54,277 nucleotides of DNA, taken from the NCBI GenBank assembly GCA_004193545.1, contig RPGO01000003.1, positions 1 to 54,277 on the forward strand. Direction: 5' to 3'. Under the pieces are notes generated by a model. The model saw only the letters and a list, made by a program, of their open reading frames with translations. It was not told the DNA's origin and searched no databases. Below are positions 1 to 8,747 of the stretch, piece after piece. A program made the translations under genes and the position numbers. Every line of letters begins with the position of its first letter. Positions within the stretch are counted from its first letter, which is position 1. This stretch comes from Candidatus Argoarchaeum ethanivorans (GTDB lineage: Archaea; Halobacteriota; Methanosarcinia; Methanosarcinales; EX4572-44).

Positions 1-346
1 TTTACCTGTTTCGATCAATCTATCCCTGAATCTCCATACAGTTGAGAAATCGGGGATATTATCAGGAAAACCAAGGAATTTGCGAAAAAAAGATCCTGTC
101 TGTCGCCTGACGCTCAAGTTCAGGATCTGGGAGACCGTACCACTGCTGGAGCACCAGCATTTTTATCATCATAACCTCATCCATGTGTGGTCTGCCACCA
201 TTCTCGGTCATGTTCCTGTACATCCCAGCTACGGTAGGGATGAAAGCACCCCAGTCTATCAAGGAATCTACTTGTGCAAGCTTATCACCGAGACGTTTAA
301 CCCTTTCGTATTCTTCACTCAATGAAAAATCGATCAAAGACTTCAT
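1..346 (-). pseudogene. IS5-family transposase, N-terminal part, frameshifted and cut by window edge
   Basis: The start at 346 (MKSLIDFS) opens a typical IS5-type N-terminal region with the motifs GRPHMDEVMMIKMLVLQQWYG and LPDPELERQATDR. At the A7 run 85-91 (T7 in the coding sense) the frame breaks and meets a stop at 62. Dropping one T restores the family continuation FRKFLGFPDNIPDFS and then TVWRFRDRLIETGK up to base 1. The catalytic DDE domain lies outside the window. A frameshift in a homopolymer may be a real inactivation, a sequencing error or slippage. A standard -1 shift would not restore this frame. The family assignment is firm and the functional state unknown. Confidence 0.8.
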
Positions 347-444
347 ATGTATTATATTAGCAAAAAATGTTTCTATTTTGACTAGAAAAATATTCCAGTG
401 CTTTGTTGTGTTTGCTGAGGGTTGAGGGTGGGTTAGGTTTTTCA

Positions 445-483
445 AAGTTCTCTTTAGAACTTCTTTATATTTTTATTTTTTTT
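445..483 (+). terminator. Hairpin followed by T-rich run
   Basis: A perfect 7-bp stem AAGTTCT/AGAACTT with a CTTT loop (445-462) is followed by a long T-rich tract. It lies just outside the 5' end of the IS5 transposase and may stop transcription entering the element. No plus-strand gene directly precedes it. Archaeal termination depends mainly on the T tract, so the role is inferred. Confidence 0.35.
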
Positions 484-740
484 GTCAGGCAATTACCGGG
501 TGAAGTGTTGGTTGAGTTTAATATAAAGGTGCGTTTGAGTATCCCGTTTTCATTCAAAACTCAATAGGTAATGACTGCAACCAGTACAAAAGATACACGC
601 AGTTATCTTATTATTCATGTACCGCAGCACCTAAGCCGCCATTTATATTGTTTATTAAATCAAATGATTGCGAGCAGAAAAGTAGGGTTTATAGGCAATG
701 AAAGAAACTAATGTATTGATAGAAAAAAAGGTAGCGAAAG

Positions 741-1754
741 ATGAAGATAGTTAGAAATGTAGTGATTATTTTTCTCCTGACAGCAATCGTATTTAGCTGC
801 GGTTGTACAGAAAAACCAGTTGTGACGTTACCTGAATCTATTACTGAACCTGAACATCATATTATTGAACCTGAAGCTACGATTGAACCGGAACCCAAAA
901 CAACAGAAAGAATCAGTGAACAGCAATATAATAATTCTCCAGTGAAAACAGAAGAAGACTCCAGTGATGACAATATTGTAGAAAAAAAATTAGTAACCAA
1001 AATTATCGATGGGGATACGGTAGTTATTGAAGGGGGCGAACGTGTAAGATTATTAGGTATAGACACTGATGAAAGAGGCTACCCATGCTACGAACCTGCT
1101 AAACAGCGACTTGAAGAACTTGTGTTTAATAAAGAAGTCTATTTGGAATCTGACGGCGAGGACAAAGACCAGTATAAAAGATACCTGCGTTATCTTATTC
1201 TTGATGGTGAAAACATAAACCTGAAATTGGTTGAAGAAGGGCTCGCTATTGCTTATTTCTACCCTCAAAATGTGAAATACAGAGATGAGATTATTGGAGC
1301 AGAAAAGGAGGCAAGAGAGAATGAGATTGGATGTAAATGGAGCAAAGAAGTAGAGCCAGTAACTGAAGAAGTAGAGCCAGTAACTGAAGAAGTAGAGCCA
1401 GCAACAGAAGAAGTAGAGCCAGCAACAGAAGATATTGTATGGTCTGAGCTGACTGGTGATGCGATTAATGCCTGCAGTGCGAAAGACCATATTGGAGAAG
1501 AGCAAATCATTGAGGGTAGCGTTGTTAATGGCTATAAATTCAAGGATATAGCTGTGTTCTTGAATTTTGAAAAACCACACCCATACCAGTGTTTTACAGC
1601 AGTTATCTGGAAATCTAACTGGGATGAATTCCCTGAAAACCCCCAGGACTATTATAACGGGAAAACAGTTAGGGTCATGGGAAAAATTATAGAACACGAA
1701 GGAACGCCAGAAATCATTCTTGAAGATTCTTCACAGATAGAAATTGGAGAATGA
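741..1754 (+). CDS. Secreted thermonuclease-domain (SNase) lipoprotein with acidic repeats
   Basis: This 337-aa protein starts with a hydrophobic signal segment ending in a lipobox-like Cys (SCGC, Cys22), so it is probably exported and membrane-anchored. A low-complexity Glu/Pro region precedes a staphylococcal-nuclease domain (about residues 88-200) with IDGDTV, GERVRLLGID and KRYLRYL, which supply the family's acidic and Arg catalytic positions. Four near-identical seven-residue repeats (VEPVTEE/VEPATEE) link it to a C-terminal domain of about 100 residues (240-337) that looks like a small OB/beta fold. The likely role is extracellular nucleic acid cleavage. It lies between an IS remnant and aIF5B as a single-gene unit. 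Confidence 0.85.
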   Translation: MKIVRNVVIIFLLTAIVFSCGCTEKPVVTLPESITEPEHHIIEPEATIEPEPKTTERISEQQYNNSPVKTEEDSSDDNIVEKKLVTKIIDGDTVVIEGGERVRLLGIDTDERGYPCYEPAKQRLEELVFNKEVYLESDGEDKDQYKRYLRYLILDGENINLKLVEEGLAIAYFYPQNVKYRDEIIGAEKEARENEIGCKWSKEVEPVTEEVEPVTEEVEPATEEVEPATEDIVWSELTGDAINACSAKDHIGEEQIIEGSVVNGYKFKDIAVFLNFEKPHPYQCFTAVIWKSNWDEFPENPQDYYNGKTVRVMGKIIEHEGTPEIILEDSSQIEIGE

Positions 1755-1780
1755 AGATTAAATTATTTTAGATATATTTA

Positions 1781-3556
1781 ATGACTCTGAAAAAAACAGA
1801 ACTTAGAACACCAATTGTCTGCATACTTGGGCATGTAGACCACGGGAAAACAACCCTACTTGACAAGATCAGGGGCACAACGATTGCAGAAGGAGAAGCA
1901 GGATTAATCACCCAGCATATCGGTGCAACAGAGGTTCCAATAGAAATCATACGAAAAACCTGTGGAAAGGGTGCAGCAAGAAATTTCGTACTACCTGGAC
2001 TTCTTTTTATTGACACCCCGGGCCACCAAGCATTTACCACACTGCGATCGCGGGGTGGGGCACTCGCGGATATTGCAATCCTGATTGTAGACATCAACGA
2101 AGGGTTTCAGCCGCAGACAGTTGAATCACTCAATATATTAAAACAATACAAAACACCGTTTATTGTAGCAGCAAATAAGATAGATAGACTGCACGGGTGG
2201 GACTCTATAGATAACGCACCATTTATGCAAACCTACAACAAGCAGTCGGAAAACATAAAGCAGCAAATCAACGAAAAAATGTACGAACTTATTGGCAGAC
2301 TGTATGAACAGGGATTTAGTGCTGAACGATACGACCGAATCAAGGATTTTAAAAGAAATATAGCAGTGGTGCCCTTGAGTGCAAAAACTGGCGAAGGTGT
2401 ACCTGATTTACTGATGATGCTGATGGGTTTATCCCAGCGATTCCTTGAACAGAAACTGTCATACAGCACAACAGGCAAAGGTGCAGGTACCATCCTTGAA
2501 ATAAAAGAAGAGCAGGGGCTCGGCACAACTCTCGATATGATACTCTATGACGGCCAGATAAAAGTTGGGGACATGATTGCAATAGGAAGCCTGAATGGTG
2601 TGATTACTACAAAAATACGTGCACTACTGAAGCCAAGACCTTTATCTGAGATACGTTCAGAAGAAAAATTCAAACATGTGAAAAAAGTAACTGCTGCGGC
2701 AGGAATAAAAATAGCAGCACCAAACATAGAGGGAGCACTTGCAGGAACTCCATTACATGTTATCGATACTGCAAACAGGGAAGAGATAACAGGTCAGATA
2801 CAAAAAGAGATACAAAATATACTGATTGAGACTGATACCACCGGAGTTATTATAAAAGCAGATACTCTTGGCTCCTTAGAGGCACTCGTTGGTGAACTTA
2901 ACAAAGAAAAGATACCTATTCGAAAAGCAAACATTGCTGATGTGACCAAAAGAGATGTCATAGAAGTGGCTGCCTTAAAAGACCCGCTGCACAAAGCCAT
3001 CATCGCTTTTAACGTAAGAATGCTGCCTGATGCAAAAGAAGAACTTGAGCATCGTGATGTTAAAGTGTTTGAGAATGATGTGATATATAGGCTAATCGAA
3101 GATTATAATTCGTGGGTGGAAGAGCAGAAGAACCTGATGGATAAAAAACAGGGTGAAGCCATCATCAAACCAGGACGGTTTAAAATACTTCCTCACTGCA
3201 TCTTCCGCCAGAGCAAACCTGCGGTGGTGGGCATACACGTACTCGGTGGAGTTATCAAAACAAAACTTAACCTGCTAAAGGAAGATGGCACATTTGTTGG
3301 AAGCATCAAAGGCCTGCAGGATAGTGGTGAAAATATCAGTGAGGCACGATATAACGATGAAGTCGCGATAGCTATCGACAGGCCAGTTGTGGGTAGACAC
3401 ATTAACGAGAATGACATACTTTACATCGACATACCAGAGCATCACTCAAAAATACTTGAATTTGACATCAAACAGACCCTCAGCCCCGATGAACTTGAAA
3501 CTTTCACCTCATTTTTGGATATAAAAAGAAAAAATAAACCGTTCTGGGGAAAATAA
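1781..3556 (+). CDS. infB: Translation initiation factor aIF5B
   Basis: This GTPase of 591 residues promotes ribosomal subunit joining and initiator tRNA placement. The G1 loop GHVDHGKTT is at residues 16-24, G3 DTPGHQ near residue 78, NKID near residue 132, and a G5-like LSAKTGEG follows. Domain II and later beta-barrel segments continue to the C-terminus, and the length is normal for archaeal aIF5B with no intein. It starts 26 nt after the nuclease gene on the same strand, but nothing suggests a functional link between them. Confidence 0.97.
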   Translation: MTLKKTELRTPIVCILGHVDHGKTTLLDKIRGTTIAEGEAGLITQHIGATEVPIEIIRKTCGKGAARNFVLPGLLFIDTPGHQAFTTLRSRGGALADIAILIVDINEGFQPQTVESLNILKQYKTPFIVAANKIDRLHGWDSIDNAPFMQTYNKQSENIKQQINEKMYELIGRLYEQGFSAERYDRIKDFKRNIAVVPLSAKTGEGVPDLLMMLMGLSQRFLEQKLSYSTTGKGAGTILEIKEEQGLGTTLDMILYDGQIKVGDMIAIGSLNGVITTKIRALLKPRPLSEIRSEEKFKHVKKVTAAAGIKIAAPNIEGALAGTPLHVIDTANREEITGQIQKEIQNILIETDTTGVIIKADTLGSLEALVGELNKEKIPIRKANIADVTKRDVIEVAALKDPLHKAIIAFNVRMLPDAKEELEHRDVKVFENDVIYRLIEDYNSWVEEQKNLMDKKQGEAIIKPGRFKILPHCIFRQSKPAVVGIHVLGGVIKTKLNLLKEDGTFVGSIKGLQDSGENISEARYNDEVAIAIDRPVVGRHINENDILYIDIPEHHSKILEFDIKQTLSPDELETFTSFLDIKRKNKPFWGK

Positions 3557-3820
3557 AAAAAAGTGTGTGTTTGACTTGAACACGCATGGATTGCACTGAT
3601 TTCCATAAATCTATTTCGCTTTTCACTTTCTTTTAATTCCGATATAAAATCAGAATATGCTCTTCCAGACTATTATGGTTTTTAGATATATCATGACTCA
3701 AATTCAAAATTGGATGGTTTATAAAAGTGATATTGCAGGTGCTTTGGAGAGAGGGGTAAAAAGTTTATTATACTTTGTCATACATGCACTTGATCAAAAG
3801 GATAAAGAGGTGATAAAAAT

Positions 3821-3991
3821 ATGCCAGATGGACGAGGACAGGGTATGGGCAGAGGCGGCGGAAGGCAGGGTATAGGTCCTGCATCAGAATGCAAATGCCC
3901 AAAATGCGGCCTCACTCAGCCACACCAACGTGGTGTGCCGTGTGCCAACCAGACATGCCCAAAATGCGGAATTCAAATGATTGGGGCATAA
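3821..3991 (+). CDS. Small Gly-rich zinc-ribbon-like protein (56 aa)
   Basis: The ATG at 3821 is preceded by a good ribosome site (GAGGTGAT, 3807-3814). The product has a Gly/Arg-rich N-terminus followed by two cysteine pairs: a CxCPKC group near residues 24-29 and a C...CPKC group near 41-49. Four to six cysteines in CPKCG knuckles indicate one bound metal, most likely zinc. Similar tiny Gly-rich CxxC proteins occur in methanogen and ANME genomes, but I cannot name a family. The gene stands alone downstream of aIF5B. Confidence 0.7.
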   Translation: MPDGRGQGMGRGGGRQGIGPASECKCPKCGLTQPHQRGVPCANQTCPKCGIQMIGA

Positions 3992-4029
3992 TCCCCATTT
4001 TCAATTTTTTTAGTGCTTGTTTTTTTATT

Positions 4030-4076
4030 TTCTTGACGTATAGGAAAGTATAAACGCATAACATTCTCTTGCTACT
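4030..4076 (-). repeat. Copy 1 of a 47-bp promoter-like repeat
   Basis: This stretch is nearly identical (a few mismatches) to 32381-32428. On the minus strand it contains TTTATACT, a plausible archaeal TATA box, flanked by conserved sequence ending in GTAGCAAGAGAA upstream and ACGTCAAG downstream. At 32.4 kb the copy sits where a promoter is expected. Here no minus-strand gene follows, so this copy looks orphaned. Confidence 0.6.
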
Positions 4077-4087
4077 TATTTTCTGCA

Positions 4088-4150
4088 CTCGATTACTGTG
4101 TAATCGAGAATCAAAGGTTGTCGGTAACTCTGCACAACGAAGTTATGCAG
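4088..4150. repeat. REP-like palindrome pair (site 1)
   Basis: Two hairpins: CTCGATTAC/GTAATCGAG with a 3-nt loop (4088-4108) and CTGCACAAC/GTTATGCAG with loop GAA (4130-4150, one mismatch). They belong to the dispersed intergenic family described in the findings. The second hairpin ends 10 nt from the rnp2 stop codon. Confidence 0.8.
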
Positions 4151-4159
4151 TTTGTTGAT

Positions 4160-4510
4160 CTATGGAAGAGTATAATTTTTTCTATCTTTATATTTTTCTG
4201 TTACCGAACGAACAGTTCCACCTATACCAATAACTCTTACAGCAATTCTTTTTTTGTTGATATCGGTGATTGCAGCAATCCCGGCACGCACCACCCAGGT
4301 TTTTTTAGGAATGCACCTTACTATGGCAAATATACCATCAAAATATAGCAGTCGCAACCCAGACTCACTCAAACCAACATCTCCAACGAGTGATGCAATG
4401 GAATACTGAAGCTCTTTTAAAAACTGATTGCGGCTTGCATGTGTTTCACTAACTACCTCCAGTGCTAAATATCGCTTTTTCTCACGCAGTGTAGGAGGAA
4501 GAATCTTCAT
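4160..4510 (-). CDS. rnp2: Ribonuclease P protein component 2 (Pop5 family)
   Basis: The 116-aa protein begins [19 protein letters not shown], the characteristic N-terminus of archaeal Pop5, and has the normal family length. It pairs with Rpp30 to activate the catalytic RNase P RNA in 5' tRNA maturation. Its start overlaps the rnp3 stop by 4 nt (ATGA), which implies translational coupling in the order L15e-rnp3-rnp2. A REP-like hairpin follows the stop within 10 nt. Confidence 0.93.
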   Translation of the reverse strand: MKILPPTLREKKRYLALEVVSETHASRNQFLKELQYSIASLVGDVGLSESGLRLLYFDGIFAIVRCIPKKTWVVRAGIAAITDINKKRIAVRVIGIGGTVRSVTEKYKDRKNYTLP

Positions 4511-5232
4511 ACCAGTTTGACCCCGGCGGTTATGAAGTTGGGGCTGCGTTGTTCTATGATCTGTCTTGGAACTACGCTCATTGCATACACGGCTTCCTCT
4601 CGTTTCATGCCAAAGAGCATCGCAAGGGCAGCCATTTCTCTTGGAGCGCGAAAATCGTAACAGGATATTGGTGTAGTTGTAATACCAAACGGAACATTGT
4701 ATTTACGTACAAGTTTCAGGTTGTTGCGATAGACAGAGAGTACCCGACACCGCTCCGACCCTTCGGTGTGAATGATTGCTCCAAGATCAAATTCAATAGC
4801 AACGTTGTTATTTGATGCAAGCTTTGCTAAGACGTGGTTAATATTTCCAGGCGATGAGAGAATGTCAATCAGCCGATTTTCAACACCAGCGCGGTTTACT
4901 GTCTCACTGCCACCCCGAAGAATGATGCAATCTGTTTTACCATGCAGGAGTTGAGCTTTTTTTCTTACTTGAGTGGCACTCTGTGCATTCAATTCAGCAC
5001 TGTGATATAATAAAAAATCAGATGGCATGGCGTCTGTTCTTTCTGGTTTGCAGGCATCTGTGGTGACTATCATGCCCGCATATCCATATCTTTTCGCGAT
5101 TACCGCCATCTGCTCAAGGCTTTGACCTGACTCTGGCTTTACATGTATTTCATAGAGAGGTTTTTTTGTGAAAACAGACACGTTACAATTCCTGAGAGCT
5201 TTCAGTTCATATATGTAACACGCATTCTTCAT
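4507..5232 (-). CDS. rnp3: Ribonuclease P protein component 3 (Rpp30 family)
   Basis: A TIM-barrel-like RNase P subunit of about 241 aa. Recognisable segments are [20 protein letters not shown] near the N-terminus, [17 protein letters not shown] in the middle, and a C-terminal FITAGV. I chose the ATG at 5232 because it overlaps the L15e stop as ATGA. A longer ORF to 5256 would overlap L15e by 28 nt. The first ~25 residues ([15 protein letters not shown]) are not typical of the family, which usually starts close to its FYDLNVH-like strand. Confidence 0.92.
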   Translation of the reverse strand: MKNACYIYELKALRNCNVSVFTKKPLYEIHVKPESGQSLEQMAVIAKRYGYAGMIVTTDACKPERTDAMPSDFLLYHSAELNAQSATQVRKKAQLLHGKTDCIILRGGSETVNRAGVENRLIDILSSPGNINHVLAKLASNNNVAIEFDLGAIIHTEGSERCRVLSVYRNNLKLVRKYNVPFGITTTPISCYDFRAPREMAALAMLFGMKREEAVYAMSVVPRQIIEQRSPNFITAGVKLV

Positions 5233-5756
5233 CCACGCCGTGTTTTCTTTTTGCAAGCACTGGTCTTGCCACGATAAACACGCCCGGACTGGTTGCTTTG
5301 GGATATCCAGTTAAGACTACTGTCTCTTTTAATTACTGTGTGATGCGGATCAACAAAAATTATCTCGTACCAGCTCCGTTTTCCATCTTCTCCAACTGGA
5401 TAAGAGTTGAGCACTTCCATATTCGGATATTTTCGAGCAGCCCTCTCCTCAGCCATCTGTTGAAGACTCTTTTTAGTTGTGATCTTGTTAACACCTGTAT
5501 GTTTAGTCCTTCTTCCACGCGACCATCTCGGCTTTCTTCTACCACCACGTCTAACAGATGCCCGAACAACGATAATGCCCTGTTTAGCCCTGTAACCAAG
5601 ACTTCGTGCACGATCAAGGCGTGTTGGACGTCTTATCCGAATAACTACTGGCTCACGTCGCCATATCTGTAGACGAGTCCACATCAGTTCATCAACATAC
5701 GTTTTATCAGGGCACTTCCATGCATCTCTGATATAACCATAAAAAGATTTTGACAT
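5229..5756 (-). CDS. rpl15e: Large ribosomal subunit protein L15e
   Basis: The 175-aa basic protein starts [14 protein letters not shown] and carries [19 protein letters not shown] and a Gly/Arg-rich segment ([15 protein letters not shown]), all standard for archaeal and eukaryotic L15e. The ATG at 5756 has GGTGA 8 nt upstream. A GTG four codons earlier is a weaker alternative. It heads the L15e-rnp3-rnp2 operon, a common archaeal arrangement joining the ribosome and RNase P. Confidence 0.96.
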   Translation of the reverse strand: MSKSFYGYIRDAWKCPDKTYVDELMWTRLQIWRREPVVIRIRRPTRLDRARSLGYRAKQGIIVVRASVRRGGRRKPRWSRGRRTKHTGVNKITTKKSLQQMAEERAARKYPNMEVLNSYPVGEDGKRSWYEIIFVDPHHTVIKRDSSLNWISQSNQSGRVYRGKTSACKKKTRRG

Positions 5757-6102
5757 TGTTTTGTTCACCTTAAATAACAGTTTAATGGTTCAACCTAATT
5801 ACATAGGTCACATTCCAGCAGGTGACCAATCCTGCAACTCGGGTCGAATCTAAATAAACTCTCTAACTACTATTAAACTTTATCGTTTGATGCCTCTGTG
5901 GGTAGTCCAATTATTTATTGTCTACTACTAAATAGATCGCTACCAAATGTTTTTATGACAGTAGAAATCTTATTAATTGTGTAAGTACAAAAGGGAAGAA
6001 TATTTTTCCATTTTGAAAAGCATTTGGTAATACTGCAAATCGCCTGAATAGTTTTCGCTGGGACGCCATAAAACAACTGTAGTCATTTGATTATTCATAA
6101 AC
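5757..6102. other. Divergent intergenic region without a gene
   Basis: AT-rich spacer between divergently read rpl15e and the GIY-YIG gene. It contains a 6-bp inverted repeat AGGTCAC...GTGACC near 5807-5828 inside the presumed L15e leader. No coding or RNA gene could be supported. Confidence 0.6.
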
Positions 6103-6549
6103 ATGCAAATAAACAAAGGAATTTACACAATTATCCTCTATGTGAAACAAAATACCATCATTCACACTGGCGGTCTTGGAAAAATAACATACGTGCGAGG
6201 GTGCTACGCATACACAGGATCTGCCAGAAGCAAGAGTGGTTTTTCACGAATACGCCGTCACATAAATGTTCTAAAAGGGATTAACAAAACACGACACTGG
6301 CACATAGACTACCTCCTGCCAAGTGCAACGCTTAAAGCAATCGTCGCAACCAACACAGAAAAAAATCTCGAGTGTCAGATCTCAAACCAGATAAAAACAA
6401 CTACTACCTCAATAAAAAACTTTGGAAGCACCGATTGTACATGCACAAGTCACCTGCAATATCACAGCAATTTTCATCGTTTGTTAGAATACACGCTCAA
6501 TGCATACATCACACACGCTAATAATATTGAAATGTACTTATTAAAATGA
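6103..6549 (+). CDS. Uri-type GIY-YIG domain protein (DUF123)
   Basis: The 148-aa product opens with KGIYTIILYV and continues with RGCYAYTGSARS, RIRRHI and HWHIDYLLP, the hallmark of the DUF123/Uri branch of the GIY-YIG superfamily. The YAYTGSA element corresponds to the YIG half and RHI to the catalytic-Arg helix. In some archaea the domain is fused to endonuclease III or a DNA glycosylase, but here it is free-standing. Cysteine-rich FGSTDCTCTSHL is the expected C-terminal motif. A DNA repair or processing role is inferred from the family. Confidence 0.88.
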   Translation: MQINKGIYTIILYVKQNTIIHTGGLGKITYVRGCYAYTGSARSKSGFSRIRRHINVLKGINKTRHWHIDYLLPSATLKAIVATNTEKNLECQISNQIKTTTTSIKNFGSTDCTCTSHLQYHSNFHRLLEYTLNAYITHANNIEMYLLK

Positions 6550-6629
6550 AAGTATGTCTTTTGCCTGATGTAAAAAAACCACGAGAGTTCACAAGATCTT
6601 GTAATCCTATGGTTTCATGCGGATCTGCA

Positions 6630-6696
6630 CTTGATTGCTATCGCAATCAAGAATTATGCAGTTGATAGTTATTTTCTGCACAACGAAGTTGTGCAG
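6630..6696. repeat. REP-like palindrome pair (site 2)
   Basis: Perfect 9-bp stems CTTGATTGC/GCAATCAAG (6630-6651, 4-nt loop) and CTGCACAAC/GTTGTGCAG (6676-6696, loop GAA). It lies between convergent genes, and the second hairpin ends 3 nt before the hxlB stop codon. Confidence 0.88.
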
Positions 6697-6699
6697 GTT

Positions 6700-7323
6700 T
6701 TAATCAAACACAGAGTGTCGTTTTTTTAAATCATCCTCTGTAGCATCTATCAGTACCATCAGTTCTGCTATCACAGAATCAAGGAATATCATCGTTGATA
6801 TTTCAAAGGTTGTGCCCATTGGTGTAAGTGTTCTGTATTTTCCTTTCATGTGGCGCTCAAGGTATCCTTCTTCAGCAAGGTCACCGGTACGCCCACGAAT
6901 TTTTACTGTAATATCTGATATTCCGGCAAGTGCTGCATGCGGGTTCGATGTTATAGCTATCAGTGTTGCACCGATATCTTTTGTTATTTTTCCAAGGCTT
7001 ACAATCGATGGTGTTTCTCCTGAGCCTGAAATAGCTATTACTATGTCATCACTGTGCACTGCCGGTGTTGTGGTTTCTCCTACCACAAATACAGTGAATC
7101 CAAGATGCATTAACCGCATGGCAAACGATCTCCCAACAAGTCCTGAGCGTCCCGCACCCATAATAAACACCCTGAACAAATCTTTTTTTGCAGATACAAG
7201 TTTACAGACAAACTTTGATACGGACTTTATATCAAGGTCTCCAGACATTTTTTTTACATGCCCGGCTATCAGGTTCATAGTAAAAATCAAATTTTCACAC
7301 TTGCATCTTTCATCATCAAGCAT
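6700..7323 (-). CDS. hxlB: 6-phospho-3-hexuloisomerase (SIS domain)
   Basis: The 207-aa SIS-domain protein interconverts 3-hexulose 6-phosphate and fructose 6-phosphate in the archaeal ribulose monophosphate pathway, which supplies pentoses or fixes formaldehyde. Sugar-phosphate binding motifs are visible: FIMGAGRSGLVGRSFAMRL, AISGSGETPS and AITSNPHAALA. I chose the ATG at 7323, after GAGGGA, because it overlaps the preceding gene by only 8 nt. A start at 7347 is possible. It is the last gene of the aIF5A-speB-mtnP-unknown-hxlB run. No hexulose-phosphate synthase gene lies nearby. Confidence 0.92.
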   Translation of the reverse strand: MLDDERCKCENLIFTMNLIAGHVKKMSGDLDIKSVSKFVCKLVSAKKDLFRVFIMGAGRSGLVGRSFAMRLMHLGFTVFVVGETTTPAVHSDDIVIAISGSGETPSIVSLGKITKDIGATLIAITSNPHAALAGISDITVKIRGRTGDLAEEGYLERHMKGKYRTLTPMGTTFEISTMIFLDSVIAELMVLIDATEDDLKKRHSVFD

Positions 7324-7819
7324 CGGTTCCCTCTTTATACTCAACATTGAGTAACTTTAAATTTAGGATTTTTTTTAACTCATCAAACAGGAGCATTATC
7401 TTAACAATGCTTCCATTCCAATGAAGAGTTTTTTTCACATCACTATCGGTTAGTTCATTTATGATAGAGTTAATAAAATATATACAAGCCTGGCTACTAC
7501 AGAAAGGTATTGTAAATATTACCCGGTACCCGCCGCCTCTGTGCCTGGCATAGGATATTATTATGCACCCCTGATCACTACACCCCGATATTTCATCATA
7601 ATTGCATATTACTTCTTTTTCATGTCCTACTGAGGTATCTATCTTGGCAACGCTTTGAATAACAGTGGACACATCGTCAGATGTTGCCTGTCTGCCAAAC
7701 CACAAGACGATTTTACCAATGCTACATGATAATATAACATCGTTGTTGCCCATCTCAACAAGAGTGATATCATTGAGTGATTTCGTGTTGTCCCATGACA
7801 GTATCTCAGTATCTTGCAT
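7316..7819 (-). CDS. Unrecognised 167-aa protein between mtnP and hxlB
   Basis: I do not recognise this family. The ORF is tightly packed in the operon: it starts 4 nt after mtnP and overlaps hxlB by 8 nt, so it is very likely real. The sequence is acidic and soluble. It has an early beta-rich region (NDVILSCSIGKIVLWFGRQ), a Cys cluster (CNYDEISGCSDQGC, near residues 70-85), a Gly-rich turn (RHRGGGYRVIF) and helical C-terminal segments. No membrane segment or signal peptide is seen. Position suggests a link to nucleoside or sugar-phosphate metabolism, which is only inference. Confidence 0.75.
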   Translation of the reverse strand: MQDTEILSWDNTKSLNDITLVEMGNNDVILSCSIGKIVLWFGRQATSDDVSTVIQSVAKIDTSVGHEKEVICNYDEISGCSDQGCIIISYARHRGGGYRVIFTIPFCSSQACIYFINSIINELTDSDVKKTLHWNGSIVKIMLLFDELKKILNLKLLNVEYKEGTDA

Positions 7820-7823
7820 ATTC

Positions 7824-8681
7824 TTATCTTACGTATTTTCCAATCAGGTCTTTTAGTTTCTCTTTCACACTTATTGGTATCATCGCTGGATCAGTGATGA
7901 TTGCGCCAGAAAGAGAGTGTCTGCATGTGCAGTCTTCTTTAAGTGTGTTGATGTTTTCAAGTGTTTTCTTAATGATGGTTCGCACAGAAGCCTCATTCTT
8001 CGCAATATTCTTGAGTACCATTTCAATATCCACATCTGTTTCATGCCACACATCATAATCGGTCACAGTGGCAATCATGGCGTAGCAGATTTCCGCCTCC
8101 CTCGCAAGTTTTGCCTCAGGAAGCGCAGTCATTCCGATAATATCAAAACCAAGAGATTGGTACACTCTTGACTCAGCACGTGTTGAAAACTGTGGTCCCT
8201 CGATACACAGGTATGTTCCGCCCCGGTGCACCCGGTAGCCCATGTCTTCACCAATTTTTTCGATTAATGCTGAAAGATCGGAACAGAACGGATCTGCAAA
8301 CCCGGTATGCACAACGATTCCATCTTCAAAAAACGTATTTTTTCGATTAGTGCGATCAAATATCTGATCAGGAATTACAACATCGAGAGGCTTTTTTTCA
8401 AGTTTTAAACTTCCAACTGCTGAGGCAGCGATAATACGCTGTACCCCAAGCTTTTTTAACGCGAGGATGTTTGCTCTTGAATTTAGATTGCTTGGGGAAA
8501 TAAAATGTCCGCGTCCATGTCGCGGGAGGAAAGCTACATCGATTTCACCAAAATTTCCAACAATGATATTGTCTGACGGTTTGCCAAAAGTGGTGTCAAT
8601 TCCAACTTCTTTTACAACATCCAGCATAGACGCATCGTACACACCACTCCCCCCAATAATTGCAACATCTGCGTGCATCAT
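7824..8681 (-). CDS. mtnP: 5'-methylthioadenosine/methylthioinosine phosphorylase
   Basis: This 285-aa member of the PNP/MTAP family phosphorolyses the methylthio-nucleoside left by polyamine synthesis. Visible motifs: IIGGSGVYD at the N-terminus (phosphate loop), LPRHGRGHFISPSNLNSRAN, YLCIEGPQFSTRAESR and GMTALPEAKLAREAEI. In some methanogens the homologue prefers methylthioinosine, and I cannot separate the two from sequence. It sits 66 nt downstream of agmatinase, fitting a polyamine context. A C-terminal CTCRHS segment contains closely spaced cysteines. Confidence 0.93.
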   Translation of the reverse strand: MMHADVAIIGGSGVYDASMLDVVKEVGIDTTFGKPSDNIIVGNFGEIDVAFLPRHGRGHFISPSNLNSRANILALKKLGVQRIIAASAVGSLKLEKKPLDVVIPDQIFDRTNRKNTFFEDGIVVHTGFADPFCSDLSALIEKIGEDMGYRVHRGGTYLCIEGPQFSTRAESRVYQSLGFDIIGMTALPEAKLAREAEICYAMIATVTDYDVWHETDVDIEMVLKNIAKNEASVRTIIKKTLENINTLKEDCTCRHSLSGAIITDPAMIPISVKEKLKDLIGKYVR

Positions 8682-8747
8682 TACAACCTACATGTTTTAC
8701 TTCCATTTAGCCCTTTCGAAAGATAGGGTGCATCCCTCCACAACGTT

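Noticed and set aside
5807-5828. tRNA-like sequence in the L15e leader (GGTCAC...GTGACC)
   Set aside because: No acceptor or T-arm consensus could be built around it.
6546-6669. ORF overlapping the GIY-YIG gene stop as ATGA (MKVCLLPDVKKPREFTR)
   Set aside because: It runs into the REP element after about 30 codons. The overlap is suggestive, but the coding sequence is too short and ends in repeat DNA.
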